Assembly (NCBI GenBank): GCA_035311445.1
Contig: DATGCX010000451.1
Coordinates: forward strand, 78,264-142,263
Origin: JAJPKK01 sp035311445
GTDB lineage: Bacteria; Pseudomonadota; Alphaproteobacteria; Rhizobiales; Xanthobacteraceae
Direction: 5' to 3'
Length of the DNA: 64,000 nt
Positions 61,956 to 64,000 of this stretch are shown here, one piece after another (within the stretch, counting starts at the first letter, position 1; each line of letters begins with the position of its first letter). Under the pieces are notes generated by a model. That model had not been told where the DNA came from. It saw only the letters and a list, made by a program, of their open reading frames with translations, and searched no databases. Made by a program: the position numbers and the translations under genes.

Positions 61956-63062
61956 ATGCCGAAAGTGAAATTGACCGACCGTTTCGTTGCCACCCGAAAG
62001 GCGACAGGAGCGCAGACGGAATATTTTGACGAGACCACAACCGGGCTGGCGCTGCGGATCACGCCACGCGTCAAGGCCTGGACTTACCACTACACGATTG
62101 ACGGCAAACGTGCCCGAGCGCCGCTTGGAATTTATCCGGGCGTTAGCCTTTCGGGAGCACGAACCCGAGCCCTGGAAGCCAAGGCGTCTCTTGCTGAAGG
62201 CCGCAAGCCTAGCTTCGACAGCCCCGACGCTACGTCCCTCAAAGGGATTGCCGAGGAATGGAAGGCTCGGAAGGGCGACCTGCGCACCCTGGACGCCAGA
62301 TGGAGAGCACTAGAACGCCACGTGTTTCCGGACCTAGGCGCAAGGCCCGTTCGAGACATTCGCCGGAGTGAGATCGTTCGGCTCTTGGATGACATAGAAG
62401 ATAGCGCTGGAACGGAAATGGCCGATGCTATCGTTGGCTTCCTTTCGGCCCTGTTCAATTGGCACGCCGCAAGGGACGATGACTTCGTTAATCCGATCAT
62501 TCGAGGAATGCGACGGAGCAAAGGCAACGGGCGGCAACGGATACTGACCGATGCTGAGATCAAGGCCGTCTGGAATGCTGCCGAAGGCCCTTACGGCCGC
62601 TATGTCCGCTTTCTGTTGCTGACCGCAGTTAGGCGAAGGGAAGCAAGCAAGGCCGAATGGGCTGAGGTCACCGACAGCGTTTGGACAGTGCCAGCGGCTA
62701 GGATGAAGCAAGGGCTAGATCATGTGGTGCCCTTAAGCGCGTTAGCGCTGGCGGAGATGAAGCCGAATAACCACCAATGGATTTTCACCGTCAGCGGAGA
62801 TCGAGGCCTTACTAACTTTGCGGTTTACAAGACCAACCTGGACAAGGCCAGCGGCGTCAAAGACTGGCGTCTTCACGATCTTCGCCGGACCGCTAGAAGC
62901 TTGCTTGGTAGGGCTGGCGTCCCTGCGGAGATTGCAGAGCGCTGCTTGGCTCATGTGCCCGGAGGCGTCCAAGGGCGGTATGATAGGTACGAATACTTGC
63001 CTGAGAAGCGGGACGCCCTGGAGCGGTTGGCGAAGCTGATTGGGGAGGTTGTTCGTGGCTGA
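61956..63062 (+). CDS. Tyrosine recombinase/integrase of an integrative element
   Basis: This 368-residue integrase has an N-terminal arm-binding domain of the DUF4102 type (TDRFVATRKATGAQTEYFDE, then GLALRITPRVKAWTYHY), a core-binding helical domain at about 85-185 and a catalytic domain with LLTAVRRREASKAEW (Arg), RMKQGLDHVVPLS (Lys), LHDLRRTARSLL (HxxR), CLAHVPGG (His) and the nucleophilic Tyr in GRYDRYEY. It should integrate and excise the element now sitting in comEC. It starts at the ATG at 61956, since GGGAG lies 7 bp upstream. The catalytic set looks complete. Confidence 0.93.
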   Translation: MPKVKLTDRFVATRKATGAQTEYFDETTTGLALRITPRVKAWTYHYTIDGKRARAPLGIYPGVSLSGARTRALEAKASLAEGRKPSFDSPDATSLKGIAEEWKARKGDLRTLDARWRALERHVFPDLGARPVRDIRRSEIVRLLDDIEDSAGTEMADAIVGFLSALFNWHAARDDDFVNPIIRGMRRSKGNGRQRILTDAEIKAVWNAAEGPYGRYVRFLLLTAVRRREASKAEWAEVTDSVWTVPAARMKQGLDHVVPLSALALAEMKPNNHQWIFTVSGDRGLTNFAVYKTNLDKASGVKDWRLHDLRRTARSLLGRAGVPAEIAERCLAHVPGGVQGRYDRYEYLPEKRDALERLAKLIGEVVRG

Positions 63063-63477
63063 CTTTCTGATTCCCTATGTGGATGCAATCCAATTGGTTC
63101 AAGTCACTAAGCACATATCGCGGGCTTCAGCCCAAAAAGCCTTAGACGATGCTATTGCCGCGGGGAAACTTCGCACTCAATCCACATCTCAAGGTCTGGT
63201 GTGGGCAAACGGCAAGCGGATTTGGCAAGAAGGACCAAGCATTGGCCGCGATGACCTTGCTCGTTGGCTAGAGGCCAAACGGTCACCTGGGGGCAAACAA
63301 GCTCGGATTATAGCTGCCCTTACCAAGCGTTGTCCTGATGGCGTCCCTGATCGTGCGGAGTGCCCGAGAGAGCGGCTGAAAGCTGACTTGTTGGCGCTTG
63401 ATCGATCCATTGCGCCATTGAATTTGAAGACGTTGCAGAAAGCGATTGAGGCCTTCAACGCTACTGGGAAACGGTAG
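63055..63477 (+). CDS. Small island protein, possibly DNA-binding
   Basis: This 140-residue protein starts at a GTG at 63055, 6 bp after GGGGAGG and overlapping the integrase end by 8 bp, so it is co-translated with the integrase. Its N-terminus (YVDAIQLVQVTKHISRASAQ) and KQARIIAALTKRCPDGVPDR (near 82-101) look like winged-helix or helix-turn-helix segments. Codon use is less GC-biased than in the chromosomal genes to the left. It could be an accessory excision factor or regulator. No family is recognised. Confidence 0.6.
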   Translation: MADFLIPYVDAIQLVQVTKHISRASAQKALDDAIAAGKLRTQSTSQGLVWANGKRIWQEGPSIGRDDLARWLEAKRSPGGKQARIIAALTKRCPDGVPDRAECPRERLKADLLALDRSIAPLNLKTLQKAIEAFNATGKR

Positions 63478-63558
63478 CATTCCCAGCGTTTCCTAGTGCC
63501 ACGCCTTTGGTCATGCCCTAAGTAGGTTGCCTCTGCAACACAACGCGAGGCAATCGAA

Positions 63559-63747
63559 ATGCAAAACCTTATCGGAATTATGGACGTTTGCGCCATGCTA
63601 GGTGGCGTAAACCCAGCGACGGCTTATCGATATATTAAACGTGGAGTATGGCCTAGACCTATCAAAGTCGGCGGGCTGAGCCGTTGGCTGCGCTCCGAAT
63701 GCGAAGCTGCCCTTGAAAAGATGATCGGAGGGCGCGGCAATGGATGA
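63559..63747 (+). CDS. AlpA-like helix-turn-helix regulator/excisionase
   Basis: This 62-residue protein has the MerR/AlpA-type helix-turn-helix: LIGIMDVCAMLGGVNPATAY, then RYIKRGVWPRPIKVGGLSRW and the basic wing LRSECEAALEK. Proteins of this kind act as excisionase or activate the integrase of P4-like elements. It lies 80 bp after the preceding island gene and overlaps the next small gene. Confidence 0.82.
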   Translation: MQNLIGIMDVCAMLGGVNPATAYRYIKRGVWPRPIKVGGLSRWLRSECEAALEKMIGGRGNG

Positions 63748-63889
63748 CACATGCCCTTACTGCGGACATGAATGGGAACCGGCCGAACTGCCGCCGGATT
63801 TGGCTGCCTCTAAGCAACGCGTCGAGGATATGATCAAGGCAAACGGCGAAAGGGTCGAATGTCAATCGGCTTGCAAATTTGACCCCTGA
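63740..63889 (+). CDS. Mini-protein with Cys pairs (zinc-ribbon-like), 3' end replaced by IS-like terminal sequence
   Basis: This 49-codon frame overlaps the AlpA-like gene by 8 bp. It begins DDTCPYCGHEWEPAE (C5, C8) and has a second pair, CQSAC (C41, C45), so a metal-binding mini-domain is likely. The last codons (CKFDP) fall inside the first copy of the tandem terminal repeat at 63865-63886, so the natural C-terminus was probably lost when another element inserted. Confidence 0.55.
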   Translation: MDDTCPYCGHEWEPAELPPDLAASKQRVEDMIKANGERVECQSACKFDP

Positions 63890-64000
63890 TCGGCGTCCAA
63901 TTTTGACCCCTTTGTTCGACGAGTCCGGGCGGTAGCGCTCGCGCCGTCGGAGCTGGTCGGGGTTGCGGAGACGGCGCGAGCGCGGGTTGTTGGGCGATCG
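63865..64000. mobile_element. Probable terminus of an IS21-family-like insertion sequence
   Basis: Two 22-bp copies, ATCGGCTTGCAAATTTGACC(CC) at 63865-63886 and ATCGGCGTCCAATTTTGACC(CC) at 63889-63910, follow each other at 24-bp spacing. Tandem internal terminal repeats of this kind are typical of IS21-family ends. The remaining 90 bp are very GC-rich and, on the minus strand, open as an Arg-rich frame that could be the C-terminus of the IS helper gene. The element continues beyond the window. Confidence 0.45.

Overview
The window is high-GC DNA from an alphaproteobacterium. I infer the order Rhizobiales/Hyphomicrobiales, close to the Bradyrhizobium–Rhodopseudomonas–Xanthobacteraceae group. 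The evidence is family resemblance of the proteins, the gene order of the type VI secretion locus and a dense scatter of GC-rich palindromic repeats. No rRNA, tRNA or CRISPR array was seen, so this placement is inference.

Bases 1-30,500 hold a near-complete type VI secretion system (T6SS) in two divergent arms. The minus arm runs from 16.25 kb down to the left edge: vgrG, a small accessory gene, tagH (FHA), tssK, tssL (with a fused OmpA domain), tssM, tagF, pppA (PP2C phosphatase), ppkA (Ser/Thr kinase) and an exported caspase-like protein cut by the window edge. The plus arm runs from 16.66 kb: a DRGH-type nuclease (candidate effector), a SAM-dependent methyltransferase-like protein, tssA, tssB, tssC, hcp, tssE, tssF, tssG and clpV. 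No tssJ lipoprotein and no PAAR tip gene is visible. PpkA, PppA, TagH and TagF are the usual post-translational control module of such systems.

Bases 30,500-41,200 hold a minus-strand group with two paralogous methyltransferases of the 'methyltransferase regulatory domain' type, a tiny Lys-rich protein and a tandem YCII protein. They are followed on the plus strand by a small unknown protein, an outer-membrane protein made of two consecutive beta-barrels, and a TPR/O-GlcNAc-transferase-like (SPINDLY-type) glycosyltransferase. This may be a surface-protein modification neighbourhood.

Bases 41,200-48,700 carry small unknown genes and a three-gene plus-strand cassette: an exported propeller plus NlpC/P60-like cysteine peptidase candidate, an exported caspase with a DUF4384-like tail, and a second DUF4384-like exported protein. 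The last two genes each have a different palindromic repeat in frame just upstream of their signal peptide.

Bases 48,700-60,700 are ordinary metabolic and stress genes: a small lipoprotein, a universal stress protein with a frameshifted N-terminus, a SPOR protein, an exported unknown, a membrane methyltransferase (ICMT-like), a SoxC-type molybdoenzyme with a short cytochrome c, a PaaI-type thioesterase, a 1-Cys peroxiredoxin and a biotin-dependent acyl-CoA carboxylase alpha subunit.

From 60,690 to the right edge, comEC is broken after its conserved SISGYHM region by an integrative element. The element has a tyrosine integrase, a small winged-helix-like protein, an AlpA-like regulator and a Cys-rich mini-protein. 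The mini-protein runs into tandem terminal repeats like those of IS21-family elements.

Palindromic repeats of at least seven sequence families are spread through the intergenic spaces and in several places enter coding sequence.
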